Of a stretch of 64,000 bases of DNA, positions 26,901 to 35,681 are shown one piece after another (position 1 is the stretch's first letter; each line of letters opens with the position of its first letter). The stretch lies in the NCBI RefSeq assembly GCF_900114745.1, contig NZ_FOUB01000016.1, positions 1 to 64,000 of the forward strand, read 5' to 3'. Below the pieces are notes generated by a model. It did no database searches and was not told where the DNA came from. It saw nothing but the letters and a program-made list of their open reading frames with translations. Source of the DNA: Nitrosomonas communis. GTDB lineage: Bacteria > Pseudomonadota > Gammaproteobacteria > Burkholderiales > Nitrosomonadaceae. The position numbers were made by a program, and so were the translations under genes.

Positions 26901-27151
26901 GCTTGCTTCTTGCTAGCAGTCTGTGCAAAACGTTCCTCATGTTTCTCCACCGCCGCAAACGGATCTTGCCAGAGCCGCGCTTCAACATTTTGCTGGCCAA
27001 TCGGAACAAATTTCACCCGCTCGACATCACTGGGGCGAGCACTTTCCAGTGGAATATTCTTAACCAGCACACCTGCTGCAAGCAAGATCACCATAATGAT
27101 CGGTAGCGGATTGATCAAGACACTTTTGTTGCGATCGCGATCTGCGTCCAT
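23942..27151 (-). CDS. Very large membrane protein of unknown function
   Basis: A 1069-residue protein that I do not recognise. A single N-terminal membrane helix (about 12-30) is followed by about 600 mostly soluble residues, probably periplasmic. One part (about 455-535: VKAIGIVGSDVYDKLLIL, VFFTTDLDARY, NLVVASNFGLAL) reads like a periplasmic-binding-protein or receptor-type alpha/beta fold. The C-terminal 430 residues hold about eight membrane helices (near 640, 685, 735, 835, 880, 945, 965). The last 80 residues are soluble again. The stop codon overlaps the edge of a MITE. It stands alone, 140 bp upstream of RidA. Sensor, transport or cell-envelope role cannot be decided. Confidence 0.75.
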   Translation of the reverse strand: MDADRDRNKSVLINPLPIIMVILLAAGVLVKNIPLESARPSDVERVKFVPIGQQNVEARLWQDPFAAVEKHEERFAQTASKKQAESISQPEALKPEVLRNKIEQLRKEHYEVTVLAVSIFGGSFAEAAESRRRSRFAVISALSFHGYNPENPDAIGYFWIDQSKLESEPEEGNSDGDGQIKHIMIPFEWFEGNEQSASKVLLLWLNESLYDPALVQEKLPGLFGELALVGPTGSAMLMKLVRSADMMALDQQAAVKIFSPTATITDCNLPALPTKQGNQLQPWQCFFERNVYRDELQEQRIVRSIGTDDVLAVTLLWELWQRGVNRERRWLSQVEQGIAGFQRDNPCKDGLVLISELDSAYARTLLQNLIDSFSELCQTNNGSSPPVHSFNYLRGLDGVLPGVEKLGAKTVRKNNENQPMDLRTQLEAMPLEHADGLSQYDYLRRLADEIARLDRDPRFADHGVKAIGIVGSDVYDKLLILQALRSHFKEKVFFTTDLDARYMHADQKDWARNLVVASNFGLALHPALQQSTLPFRDGYQTSTYLATLMALSSEPLNYWAEQMKKWLRPQVFEIGRTEAVLVASPAVDDLIAWIKGSNPEGISHLTQPASCEDWMKCERIDSPLLSSKSFAAPQWTIIGLVCILFGLWIVITSRHAQKGVLTLLHSFRSTGHSPRQINFVAFCIIALAVFTMAAFVIVNQAMQETIEQGTGEPFRWLEGVSVWPNLVIRFIGLTTALIMIGVFIIRIRRQAQAIAVRFNLTMPPFKPSSWSLTRSRFSAMSIGPYLDLTMFDAAGRPRPDVLSEEVEVSTLWQNYLRATSWREMAGWIALSTVIVFVLSILIFSIFDIPSFPHRGELVKYLHYLLIGMTALVLWLIIFWIGYESRACTQFIEALGHVRRQWPEQLIDRETNEMGVPRPYLDYFLDFQLIVAATRRIQWLIYLPFVLILFMVIARSDLFDAMGFPLALILIVIVALLYTLNTARLLNKSADAMRTKVLAHYEQVLLRLAQPKAQIQLHISAEQINRLIERIRNTREGAFVPFTQQPALQALLLPFGGFGGAELINYLFTF

Positions 27152-27272
27152 GTCTATAATTTATTTAGAGCGACATTATGATTTGTTGACGTTATAAGTA
27201 CTTCATAAATACAACCAAATTCGTAATATTAGGGTTCTCACATCATCCATAAAAAGAATTTGCAATGCTTCG
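27152..27272. other. Spacer between divergent genes
   Basis: Probable promoter region of the large membrane protein gene. No boxes are assigned. The IS5 relic begins at its right edge. Confidence 0.25.
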
Positions 27273-27625
27273 ATGAATGCTCAGTGATGAGTTCTGGTCG
27301 AAGCTGGAGAAGATTCTGCTTCAAGCAGCCATTTATAACAAGCGCAATCTGCGCATGACGGTAGAAGGGATACCGTATCGAATGCAGGTTGGTTGTCCTG
27401 GCGCGACCTACCCAAGGCGTTGGGCTGCTGGAATTCAATCTATAAGAGATTGAATGCGTGGTCATCCAGTAGCAAGTGGACCAGGGTTTTCCAAGCTCTG
27501 ATCATTGATCCGGATTGGCAGTGAAAATTCATCAAGGGCAACTGCATAAAAGCATATCAGCACAGTGCGGGTGCAGTCAGTCAAGAACTGCAGGCTATCA
27601 AAAAAGCCGTGCGGAGTAATTCCAT
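27273..27625 (+). pseudogene. IS5-type transposase relic (N-terminal part)
   Basis: Translation in shifting frames gives DEFWSKLEKILLQ, NKRNLRMTVEGIPYRM and, after a frameshift, FGCWNSIYKRFNAW-like and DPDWQWKF-like pieces. This is the N-terminal third of the same transposase found decayed at 54572-55434 (there MLNDEFWSKLEKILLQEA on the minus strand). The catalytic core is absent. Confidence 0.75.
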
Positions 27626-27654
27626 TTTTATTTCATAAGTGTAATATAGAAGTA

Positions 27655-27760
27655 ATTCTATTTCCAAATCAATCGCAGCTTTTCCGGCTTCTCTTTGTCG
27701 CATTATTTATATTACCTGCAGCTCACATTGATGGTGTCATGTTTGATTTGGAAATGGAAT
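27655..27760. repeat. MITE family I, copy 5 (diverged)
   Basis: Ends ATTCTATTTCCAAATCAAT and TTTGATTTGGAAATGGAAT. The interior is clearly more diverged (TTTCCGGCTTCTCTTTGTCG; CTGCAGCTCACATTG), so this is an old copy. It precedes the alpha/beta hydrolase gene. Confidence 0.8.
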
Positions 27761-27830
27761 AAGAACTAGAACTTAAGTTTGACCAGATATTCACCTTATA
27801 ACAACCCATCATTCATCAAACTCCTAAACA

Positions 27831-28691
27831 ATGTATCGCTGGATTCTGATTCAAATCGCTTCAATTCTAGTAGCTATCATTATCGGTATTATTATCATGG
27901 GAGAGGTTCTGACCGGACCCGCATCGACTGCTGTTGGCGTCTTGGTACCCGATTTTCCGGTGGATTCGGTGCAAATTCCAACCAACCAGAACCATAAAGT
28001 TCATGGCTGGTTGGCACGAGGCATCAGGGGCCATGGCGCTGTAGTGCTTGTCCATTCCATTCGTAGCAATCGCCTGGAAATGCTTGGCAGGGCCAGATTT
28101 CTAAATGAACAAGGATACAGTGTATTATTGATTGATTTGCAGGCTCATGGAGAAACACCGGGCAAACGAATTACTTTTGGTGTGCGTGAGTCGAAGGATG
28201 TTAAAGCGGCGGTTGACTATCTGCGGGACAATTTTCCCGGTGAACGTATTGCCGCCATCGGCGTCACCCTAGGTGCAGCCGCGATCACACTGGCAGATCC
28301 TCCTTTGAAGCTCAATACCATTGTGCTGGAATCTCTTCATCCGACTTTTGAAGAAGCGGTTGAGAATCGACTAAAACTTCATCTCGGTCAATTCGGCATA
28401 TGGCTTAAGCCTTTCTTATTATCCTACTTATCCTTGCTTTTGGATCTTTCAACGGATCAACTCAATCCCATTGATCGAATAAGTAATTTAAATACCCCTA
28501 TTCTCTTGATTTCAGGTACGCACGACAGACATACAACCCAATCAGAGGCTCAGCGTTTATTTGATGCCGCTCTTCAGCCCAAAGAACTGTGGATCATCCC
28601 AGGCGCAGGACACTATAATATGCACACCTACAACAGCAGAAGCTATGAGGAACGCGTTTCCTCGTTTCTATCCAAGTATTTATTGCAGTAG
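27831..28691 (+). CDS. Membrane-anchored alpha/beta hydrolase
   Basis: A 286-residue protein with an N-terminal membrane helix (about 5-28) and an alpha/beta-hydrolase fold. The oxyanion region reads VVLVHSIRSNR, followed by LLIDLQAHGET. The nucleophile elbow reads GVTLGA, with Thr where the family has Ser (GXSXG). The acid and base positions look normal (SGTHDRHTT; PGAGHYNMH). With Thr at the nucleophile site it may be inactive as an esterase or use an unusual mechanism. Substrate unknown. Confidence 0.8.
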   Translation: MYRWILIQIASILVAIIIGIIIMGEVLTGPASTAVGVLVPDFPVDSVQIPTNQNHKVHGWLARGIRGHGAVVLVHSIRSNRLEMLGRARFLNEQGYSVLLIDLQAHGETPGKRITFGVRESKDVKAAVDYLRDNFPGERIAAIGVTLGAAAITLADPPLKLNTIVLESLHPTFEEAVENRLKLHLGQFGIWLKPFLLSYLSLLLDLSTDQLNPIDRISNLNTPILLISGTHDRHTTQSEAQRLFDAALQPKELWIIPGAGHYNMHTYNSRSYEERVSSFLSKYLLQ

Positions 28692-28908
28692 AATATTTTT
28701 CGTTTTTTTCCTTGTTGATCATAATAATACTTATTATGAGAGGGAATAAATGAAAATAGACAAATACTGTCATGCTAAAAATCACTATCTCAATCAGTCT
28801 AATCTTGAATTAAACTTCAACGATAAAAAGCAAGTATCATTCAGTATTCAGACTGTTTAGCTTGATCAAGGACAGAGAAAATCCAAATTTTTTCTATACC
28901 TATATTCC

Positions 28909-30210
28909 TTAACGCTGTTGTAATGTCTCGCTTTTCATCATTTCTGCAATCAGGTAATAGGCATTGTTCCATGCCACTTGGGCATTTCCAGCTAATGGCT
29001 CAAGGAGACTAATTTCCACCCAACCTTTGTCAGAAGCGCCTGTTCTGATTTCAATAGGGTTAAACACCCATTCCATTTTTCCGCCTTTCTGGCGAGCTTC
29101 CGCAATAAAAATGTAAGGTGTGCCTTCATGCATGATAATAGCTTCTTCTGGCAAGGCTGTTACCAACATACTTTCTATGTGGATTTTTCCATGGATGTAC
29201 ATTCCTGGAATAAGAAAGGATTCTTTTTGATCAATTTCGGCATGTACACGTACCGCTCTAGGGTGTTGTTCAAAATTTTTTCCAACAGAAAAAATGGTAG
29301 CAGATAGCATTTTTCCTGGAACTGACTCCACCGTGAATGACACTTTCTGGCCCTCTTTTACTTTATAAATATCTTTCTCGAAAACCATTAGATCAGCATG
29401 AATATAATCATTATTGATGATACTGAGCATTTGGGCTTGAGGATCTACAAACTGCCCTGTCTGTACCAATACTTTCTCAATGTAGCCCTCAATAGGACTT
29501 ACTACCGGTACGTAGTGAAAAATATCCCCTTCCCTGACCTTTGCAAAATTGATATTTAATTGCTTCAATTGTGCTTCAAAACCCTTTGTTTCCCCTTTCA
29601 TGGTTAGGTAATCAGCTTGTATCTGCTGATAGGTTTTACCTGAGCCCACTCCTTCATCATAAAGCTTTTTTTGACGATTGTATTCCTTCTCTAGAAACTG
29701 CATCTGGTTATAAGCTTTGATATATGCAGTTTGGAGGTTAGTTAGGTTAGGATGTGAAAGATAGACTAATACCTGGCCTTTTTTTACTTTTTCTCCTTCA
29801 ATTACTTTGATATCAGTTACATTGGCCCCTAAAATAGCCGTAACCATGGCTTGATGCTGGGGAAACAATGCCAACCTACCATTGACATCCACCACGATGG
29901 AAAGAGTACGTGTGGGTATAGTATCTACTTTGATGCCGAGACTATTAAACTTTGACATAGAGAGATATACCTCGCCGATTCCTTCTTCACTATTCCCTTT
30001 GTGAACAAGATCTTTGTAAATGCTTTGTTCACGAGCATGCTCTTCATCGGCGGGCTTTGCATGTGTATGTTCTTTATAATCGCTTCCTTTTAAGGCCGCT
30101 TGATTTTTACCTTCTTCTGAATTGCTGTTATCAACTGATTTACTGGTACAGTTGGCAAAGAAAAATACTGTTAATATCAGAGTAAATAATAATAGAATAG
30201 TTTTTTTCAC
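28909..30210 (-). CDS. cusB: Periplasmic adaptor of an RND metal efflux system
   Basis: A 433-residue membrane-fusion protein linking the inner-membrane pump to the outer-membrane channel. It begins at a GTG (30210). The N-terminus is a lipoprotein-like signal (FFFANC). A His-rich stretch (EHTHAKPADEEHARE) at 45-65 suggests metal contact. The lipoyl halves flank a coiled-coil hairpin at about 160-230; the beta-barrel part follows. It is the last gene of a three-gene operon. Sequence style (short, Lys-rich lipoprotein) resembles Bacteroidetes homologues. Confidence 0.88.
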   Translation of the reverse strand: MKKTILLLFTLILTVFFFANCTSKSVDNSNSEEGKNQAALKGSDYKEHTHAKPADEEHAREQSIYKDLVHKGNSEEGIGEVYLSMSKFNSLGIKVDTIPTRTLSIVVDVNGRLALFPQHQAMVTAILGANVTDIKVIEGEKVKKGQVLVYLSHPNLTNLQTAYIKAYNQMQFLEKEYNRQKKLYDEGVGSGKTYQQIQADYLTMKGETKGFEAQLKQLNINFAKVREGDIFHYVPVVSPIEGYIEKVLVQTGQFVDPQAQMLSIINNDYIHADLMVFEKDIYKVKEGQKVSFTVESVPGKMLSATIFSVGKNFEQHPRAVRVHAEIDQKESFLIPGMYIHGKIHIESMLVTALPEEAIIMHEGTPYIFIAEARQKGGKMEWVFNPIEIRTGASDKGWVEISLLEPLAGNAQVAWNNAYYLIAEMMKSETLQQR

Positions 30211-30235
30211 CGTTATTTACTCTTTATTTTTCGTA

Positions 30236-31522
30236 CTAGTTTGATGTTTTCAAGAAGTATTCCAACTGGTAGCGACTGTCCAAATAATTACCAAAGGCAT
30301 TCCATGAGTCGACTTCAATACGTATTGCTTCTCTCACGTTTTGTAAAAATGTCACATAATCTATAGCCCCTTCGTGGTAGGCTATAATCGCTCCGGTTTG
30401 CTGCTCCTTGGCCATGGGAAGAGCTGTATCCCGATAGTATTGCCATGAGTTCAGCCACTTAATATACTGCTCACGGATATTTTGATAAGCTGTGTTTAGC
30501 TCCAATTTGGTTTGTTGAAGATTTTGAGTTGCAATCGAGCGCTGGATTTCTGCTGCCTGTGATCTTCCTAGTTCAGGAGCAAAAATTAACGGTATCTGAA
30601 TGCCAGCCTGAAACTGATGAAACCCCGACTGACCTGCAATTTCTTGCTTGCCATAATGTAAATTCAGCTTCGGTAAAAACTGTGAACGCCTCTCTTTGAT
30701 AGCCGCGTCCGCAACATTAACCTGTTGTTTGGAAACATTGAGCATAGGATGATTGTCTAGAGAGTCTGCTATAAAGCTCAGCGGATCATTCAGTTGATCC
30801 GGAGGAACATCTGGCACGGTAAACATTGTGTCACTGACAAGCCATAGATTCAGCCGCTGCAGTGCGCTCAAATAGTCGCGATAAGCCTGCTCTTTCTGTA
30901 TCTGCACTTGATTCCCTTGATTCGAGGTTGCTAGATATTCCAGCTTAGAAGTCGCCTCAACTTCAAGCCTTATTCGCGCTGCTCGCTGGATATCTGTAAA
31001 AACCGAATCCAACCGCTTGTAGACCTGATAATTATTTTTGGCGGTGTATACCATCGCCCAGGCTCGGCTCACTTCCCGCTCTACTTCTATTACAGATAGA
31101 TTAAGTACGTTCTCAGCCAGTGCTACCCGCTCTTTTTGCAGCCCCAACTTAGGAACGATACCAAATACATCGATTTGGCGTTGTTCAATACCTATTTGCG
31201 TATAGACATCATTTGAACCATTGCCCATTTCTTCTCCACCGGTGAAGATTGAGGTCATACCGAGGTCCCAAGCTGTTTTCTTCAGCGCTTCCTGGCTTTC
31301 TATTTCTAGTTTCGCTGCCTGTATCTTTGGATAATTTCTTACAGCTAACTCCCTTGCCTGTTCCAGAGTAATCGCCTGAAAACTGTCTATCGACTGTGAC
31401 TGTGCTTTTACTTTAGGAGTCGTGACAAGCAGGATACCGAGCAATCCCCCGAATACGATCAATGTCAGGAATGCATTTGTATTGGAGCGTTCAAGGCTTA
31501 TAAGGAAGGCTTCTTTTGACAT
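30236..31522 (-). CDS. cusC: Outer-membrane channel of the metal efflux operon
   Basis: A 428-residue TolC/CzcC-type outer-membrane factor. The ATG at 31522 follows a GGAGAG ribosome-binding site and overlaps the pump gene by 32 bp. After a signal peptide (ending near VKAQS) come two TolC repeats, recognisable as ITLEQARELAVRNYPKIQAAKLE and the heptad-rich helices before and after residues 250-290. It is 25 bp upstream of the adaptor gene. The symbol is by role; metal specificity is not shown. Confidence 0.88.
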   Translation of the reverse strand: MSKEAFLISLERSNTNAFLTLIVFGGLLGILLVTTPKVKAQSQSIDSFQAITLEQARELAVRNYPKIQAAKLEIESQEALKKTAWDLGMTSIFTGGEEMGNGSNDVYTQIGIEQRQIDVFGIVPKLGLQKERVALAENVLNLSVIEVEREVSRAWAMVYTAKNNYQVYKRLDSVFTDIQRAARIRLEVEATSKLEYLATSNQGNQVQIQKEQAYRDYLSALQRLNLWLVSDTMFTVPDVPPDQLNDPLSFIADSLDNHPMLNVSKQQVNVADAAIKERRSQFLPKLNLHYGKQEIAGQSGFHQFQAGIQIPLIFAPELGRSQAAEIQRSIATQNLQQTKLELNTAYQNIREQYIKWLNSWQYYRDTALPMAKEQQTGAIIAYHEGAIDYVTFLQNVREAIRIEVDSWNAFGNYLDSRYQLEYFLKTSN

Positions 31523-34500
31523 TACTACGACTCTCCACGAAAGCATAAACTACCGGAAGCACTATAAGGGTAAGCAGTGTGCCTGAGATTAAGCCACCAA
31601 TTACAACAGTTGCCAAGGGGTGCTGCACTTCGGCTCCTGCTGACACGGATAACGCCATTGGCACAAAGCCGAGTATATCTGTGGCGTCAGTCAGTAAAAT
31701 AGGCCTGATTCTTTCTTTAGTTCCAGCAAGAATGCGCTCTTGAATATCGGTTATTCCTTCTTCTTTTAAAGTATTAAATCGATTGATTAATACCAAGTCA
31801 TCCAGCACAGCAATACCAAATAGCACAATAAAACCGATTCCTGCTGAAACACTAAAGGGGATATCCCGTAACCATAGAGCGAACACGCCACCTATGGCTG
31901 CCAGCGGAATAGCAGTAAAAAGGATGAGCGATTGGGTAAGTGATTTCAAGGCAAAATACAGCAAAACGAAAATCAATAAGACGGTAATAGGTACCACAAT
32001 GGCGAACCGACCCTTGGCTTTTTGCAGGTTCTCAAACTCTCCGCCATATGTAAGGTAATAGCCAGGCGGCAAATCTAATTCAGCATCCAATTTTTTTTGG
32101 ATATCCTTAACCACGGATTCCATATCACGCCCTCGGGCGTTCACTCCGACATAGGTTCTTCGGAATACATTATCGCGGGATATTTGCATGGGACCCACCA
32201 CATAGTTGATATCGGCTAACTCCTTGATCGGAATCTGATTGCCGTTAGGTAAGTCAATATAAAGATTGCGCAAATCCTCAATACTTTTCCGGTGGGTTTC
32301 ATCAAAACGTATAACCATGTCAAAGCGTTTTTCCCCTTCAAAAACCACTCCAGCCACGCCTCCGGCAAACGCCGAACTGACATATTCATTCAATTTATCA
32401 ATATTCAGTCCATATTGAGCAATTTTTTCGCGGTTATAACGCACGGTCATTTGAGACAGACCGGTAGTTCTTTCGGGGTTTACATCACCCACGCCAGGAA
32501 CAGTCTGGATGATTTTGACCATCTCACCAGCTTTCTGCGCTAGCACATCGAGATCATCACCATATAACTTTACGGCTATATCTTCCCGGATACCCGTTAA
32601 TAATTCATTGAAGCGAAGCTCAATCGGCTGGCTGAAAACCAGATTGATACCTGTTAGTTCGCTGTCAAGCTTTCCTTTGATTTTTTCAACAAGCTCATCT
32701 TTTGATTTGGCAGAAGCCCACTTATTCTTGTCTTTTTCCAGAATGATGAACATATCAGCTATATCCATCGGCATGGGATCTGTGGGAATTTCTGCCACGC
32801 CAATCCTGGCTAAAGTAGTTTTTACTTCCGGGAAATTTTCCAGCAAAATATTTTCTATTTTAGCGGAAACTTCAATAGCCTCAGTAAGGCCACTACCCGG
32901 CCGAATAAGTGCCTGCATGGCAATGTCGCCCTCTTCTAACTGCGGTATAAATTCGCCCCCCATTCTGGTAAAAGTAAAGACGGCAGCACCCAATAGCACA
33001 ATCGCCGCAATCATAACAATTACTTGATGCCGTAGTGCACTTTTGAGTAATGGAAAATAAGCTCGCTGGAAGCTACTTATAATCTTTTCACCAACCTTCT
33101 CAAGTGAGCTTTCTAACTTTCCAGGCCAGTTCCTTTTGTTCTGTACTGGTTTTAAAAAAAATGCTGACATCATGGGAACATAAGTCAAGCAAAGGATAAT
33201 AGCTCCCAGCATGGTAAAACCAAAAGTATAAGCCATGGGGTGGAACATTTTGCCTTCTATTCCGGTAAGAAATAGAATGGGAAGAAATACGATCAGGATG
33301 ATCATCTGGCCGAAAAAAGCGGTATTCATCATAGAGCTTCCCGCCTGATAAGCTAGTTCATCCATGATAGCTTGATCAATCTCGAATTTTCCGGATTTAA
33401 TTTGTTTTTGAATTTCATATATAGTGCGCTCCACTATGATCACTGCGCCGTCAGCAATAATCCCAAAATCAATAGCCCCCAGACTTATCAAATTGGCCCA
33501 CACATCAAATAGCTTCATCAAGATAGCGGCAAAGAGGAAGGACAAGAGGATAGTACTGGCAGCAACAATACCGCCTCTTATGCTACCTAGAATTATGACC
33601 AAGGCAAAAATCACAACTAGCGCACCTTCTGTGAGGTTCTCGCTTACTGTACTGGTAGTCCGTTCTATAAGCGCGCTTCTATCTAGAAAAGGTCTGATCT
33701 CCAGGCCTTCTGGTAATGATTTCTGAACTTCAACTATGCGCTTTTGTACATTCTGGATCACAGCATTAGAATTTGATCCCCTTAGCATCAAAATCATGCC
33801 GCCTACCGCTTCTTGACTATCCTGTGTGAAAGCACCATAGCGTATCTGATGACCGAAATGTACTTTTTCTGCTACGTCTCTAATTAAGATTGGTATACCA
33901 TTTTCATTTTTTATAAAAATGTTTCGAATATCGTCAAGTGAATGTACCAGTCCTTCCCCTCGGATAAAATTGGCCATTTTCTTTTTTTCAATGTAGGCGC
34001 CAGCCGTATTATTATTATTGCGCTGCAACGCCTCAAATACTTCAGAAATGGAAACATTGTTAGCATTGAGCTTCTCAGGATTGATAGCTATTTCATACTG
34101 TTTAATTTTTCCTCCAAAAGCATTGACTGCGACTACTCCTTCTACCAAAGCTAATTGCCGTCTTACGATCCAGTCTTGGATAGTCCGCAGCTCAGTCAGA
34201 GAATACGTTGTTTCGTAGCCAGGTTTGGGCTGGAGGGTATATTGATATATCTCCCCAAGCCCTGTTGTGATGGGGCCCATAGATGGCCTACCGAAATTTT
34301 CAGGGATGTGTTCCCTTACTAAATTAAGTTTTTCCTGCACTAATTGCCGTGGCAGATAAGTGCCCATATCGTCTTCAAAGACAATAGTTACCACAGAAAG
34401 ACCAAAGCGAGAAATGGAACGGATCTCTATAACACCTGGCAGGTTAGCCATAGCCAGTTCCACAGGAAAAGTGACAAACCTTTCCATATCTTCAGTAGCC

Positions 34501-34667
34501 AGATTTTGTGAGACTGTGATTACCTGTATCTGGTTATTGGTAATATCGGGTACCGTGTCCAGGTTTACTGTGAATAAGGAATATATTCCCGTACCTATGA
34601 GGGCAAGGGTGAGCAAGCCCACGATAAATTTATTTTTTATAGAAAAACTAATTATCTTATTAATCAT
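31491..34667 (-). CDS. cusA: Heavy-metal RND efflux pump (CusA/CzcA type)
   Basis: A 1058-residue proton-driven pump with twelve membrane helices and two periplasmic loops. The start MINKIISFSIKNKF matches the family; a TTG 13 codons upstream lacks support. Signature blocks: VPDITNNQIQVIT near 40, TTGLGEIYQY near 125, and DFGIIADGAVIIVE in helix IV, with the Asp used for proton transfer. The late-helix block reads GIAVLDDLVLINRF where relatives usually have Asn-Gly in place of Asp-Asp. The protein and its two partners look Bacteroidetes-derived. Substrate may be Cu, Ag, Zn, Co or Cd. Confidence 0.92.
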   Translation of the reverse strand: MINKIISFSIKNKFIVGLLTLALIGTGIYSLFTVNLDTVPDITNNQIQVITVSQNLATEDMERFVTFPVELAMANLPGVIEIRSISRFGLSVVTIVFEDDMGTYLPRQLVQEKLNLVREHIPENFGRPSMGPITTGLGEIYQYTLQPKPGYETTYSLTELRTIQDWIVRRQLALVEGVVAVNAFGGKIKQYEIAINPEKLNANNVSISEVFEALQRNNNNTAGAYIEKKKMANFIRGEGLVHSLDDIRNIFIKNENGIPILIRDVAEKVHFGHQIRYGAFTQDSQEAVGGMILMLRGSNSNAVIQNVQKRIVEVQKSLPEGLEIRPFLDRSALIERTTSTVSENLTEGALVVIFALVIILGSIRGGIVAASTILLSFLFAAILMKLFDVWANLISLGAIDFGIIADGAVIIVERTIYEIQKQIKSGKFEIDQAIMDELAYQAGSSMMNTAFFGQMIILIVFLPILFLTGIEGKMFHPMAYTFGFTMLGAIILCLTYVPMMSAFFLKPVQNKRNWPGKLESSLEKVGEKIISSFQRAYFPLLKSALRHQVIVMIAAIVLLGAAVFTFTRMGGEFIPQLEEGDIAMQALIRPGSGLTEAIEVSAKIENILLENFPEVKTTLARIGVAEIPTDPMPMDIADMFIILEKDKNKWASAKSKDELVEKIKGKLDSELTGINLVFSQPIELRFNELLTGIREDIAVKLYGDDLDVLAQKAGEMVKIIQTVPGVGDVNPERTTGLSQMTVRYNREKIAQYGLNIDKLNEYVSSAFAGGVAGVVFEGEKRFDMVIRFDETHRKSIEDLRNLYIDLPNGNQIPIKELADINYVVGPMQISRDNVFRRTYVGVNARGRDMESVVKDIQKKLDAELDLPPGYYLTYGGEFENLQKAKGRFAIVVPITVLLIFVLLYFALKSLTQSLILFTAIPLAAIGGVFALWLRDIPFSVSAGIGFIVLFGIAVLDDLVLINRFNTLKEEGITDIQERILAGTKERIRPILLTDATDILGFVPMALSVSAGAEVQHPLATVVIGGLISGTLLTLIVLPVVYAFVESRSNVKRSLPYKP

Positions 34668-34912
34668 GCATTTATACAATTCTTTGGTAAGAAAGGAGAG
34701 CTTCAAGCCCTAATGATTAACCTAAGTATAGCAATGCTCCACAGGATGGTTATGCTGTGATCAGGTAAGCCTCAACTGTGTTGGAATAACAATAGCCAGG
34801 AAAATAATTAAGCTACCCAAAGGTAGGATCGGGCTGGTGTCAGTATAGGTTTTTTATCACGACTTGGGCATTGACTTTTACCGTTCCGTAGCTGCTGGCG
34901 CGCGCCCTTCTC

Positions 34913-35015
34913 ATTCCATTTCTAAATCAAAAATGACGCGAAGGCAAGCCGCAGACAGTATAAATAATACGGCAAGGTGAAGCCGACAAAGTCAGTTTTG
35001 ATTTAGAAACGGAAT
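34913..35015. repeat. MITE family I, copy 6 (full length)
   Basis: Consensus copy in the orientation of copy 1, ends ATTCCATTTCTAAATCAAAA and TTTTGATTTAGAAACGGAAT. It lies upstream of the efflux operon, between it and an IS5-type relic. Confidence 0.9.
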
Positions 35016-35189
35016 AAATAGGTGTTTGGCCAGGCCAAAGCACTGTTCGGAAATATAGGGCTTTTTACTGATCTATATATTTGCCAGCTTCTGTCGTGCC
35101 AAAGGTGGGTTATTCTTGCTTCCCCCATATATGATGATGCTCTTGATTTTGCGCTTTTCAAAAATTGCCGATTGGCGTTGGCTTACTGA

Positions 35190-35680
35190 ATCTTATGTGC
35201 CCACACCCGATTCGACTTGATGTGCGCCACCAATAATTGCTTCGAAACGCATCCGCTCGCTTTGGCTGGCTGGGGCAGTGTGTGCCTCACGCACATAATC
35301 ATATTGGGTGTGAGTTACCAGGTAACTTCGGTAGGCAAAATGCGGCTTTTTACCTTGTTTGAGCCAGGCCGTATCCGTACCCGCACTCTGCTCTTCGGTA
35401 TAAGAAATACCAGGTTGGCTACCATCCTCAAACTGAACGGTCTTGCTTTCAGCCCACCTCAAGCAGGGTAGTCATTTGTAGGCGTGCCGTTGACTCAATT
35501 AGTATGGCATCAATCACCGCATTTATCGCTCTTTGGGTGACTAAACCATGTGATTGGCTATGTTCATGGATAGCGGCCAGGAGACCATCCTGCTTATTGT
35601 TAGCCACCAGCTGATTACGGAATCGGCACAGGGCCGTTTCATCAAGTATTTCAATGAAAAGCTGAGTCAGGCTCCTCGGT
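35190..35680 (-). pseudogene. IS5-family transposase relic (second kind)
   Basis: Minus-strand translation gives ILDETALCRFRNQLVANN, then GLVTQRAINAVIDAILIEST, then KTVQFEDGSQPGISYTEEQSAGTDTAWLK and KPHFAYRSYLVTH. This order follows an IS5-family transposase from its N-terminal domain to the first catalytic Asp region. Frames are broken and the C-terminal catalytic part is missing. It differs from the relics at 27273 and 54572. Confidence 0.7.
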
Positions 35681-35681
35681 A

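Noticed and set aside
27565..27762. Plus-strand frame with a hydrophobic C-terminal part
   Set aside because: It is made of the IS5 relic joined to MITE copy 5; no gene-like start.
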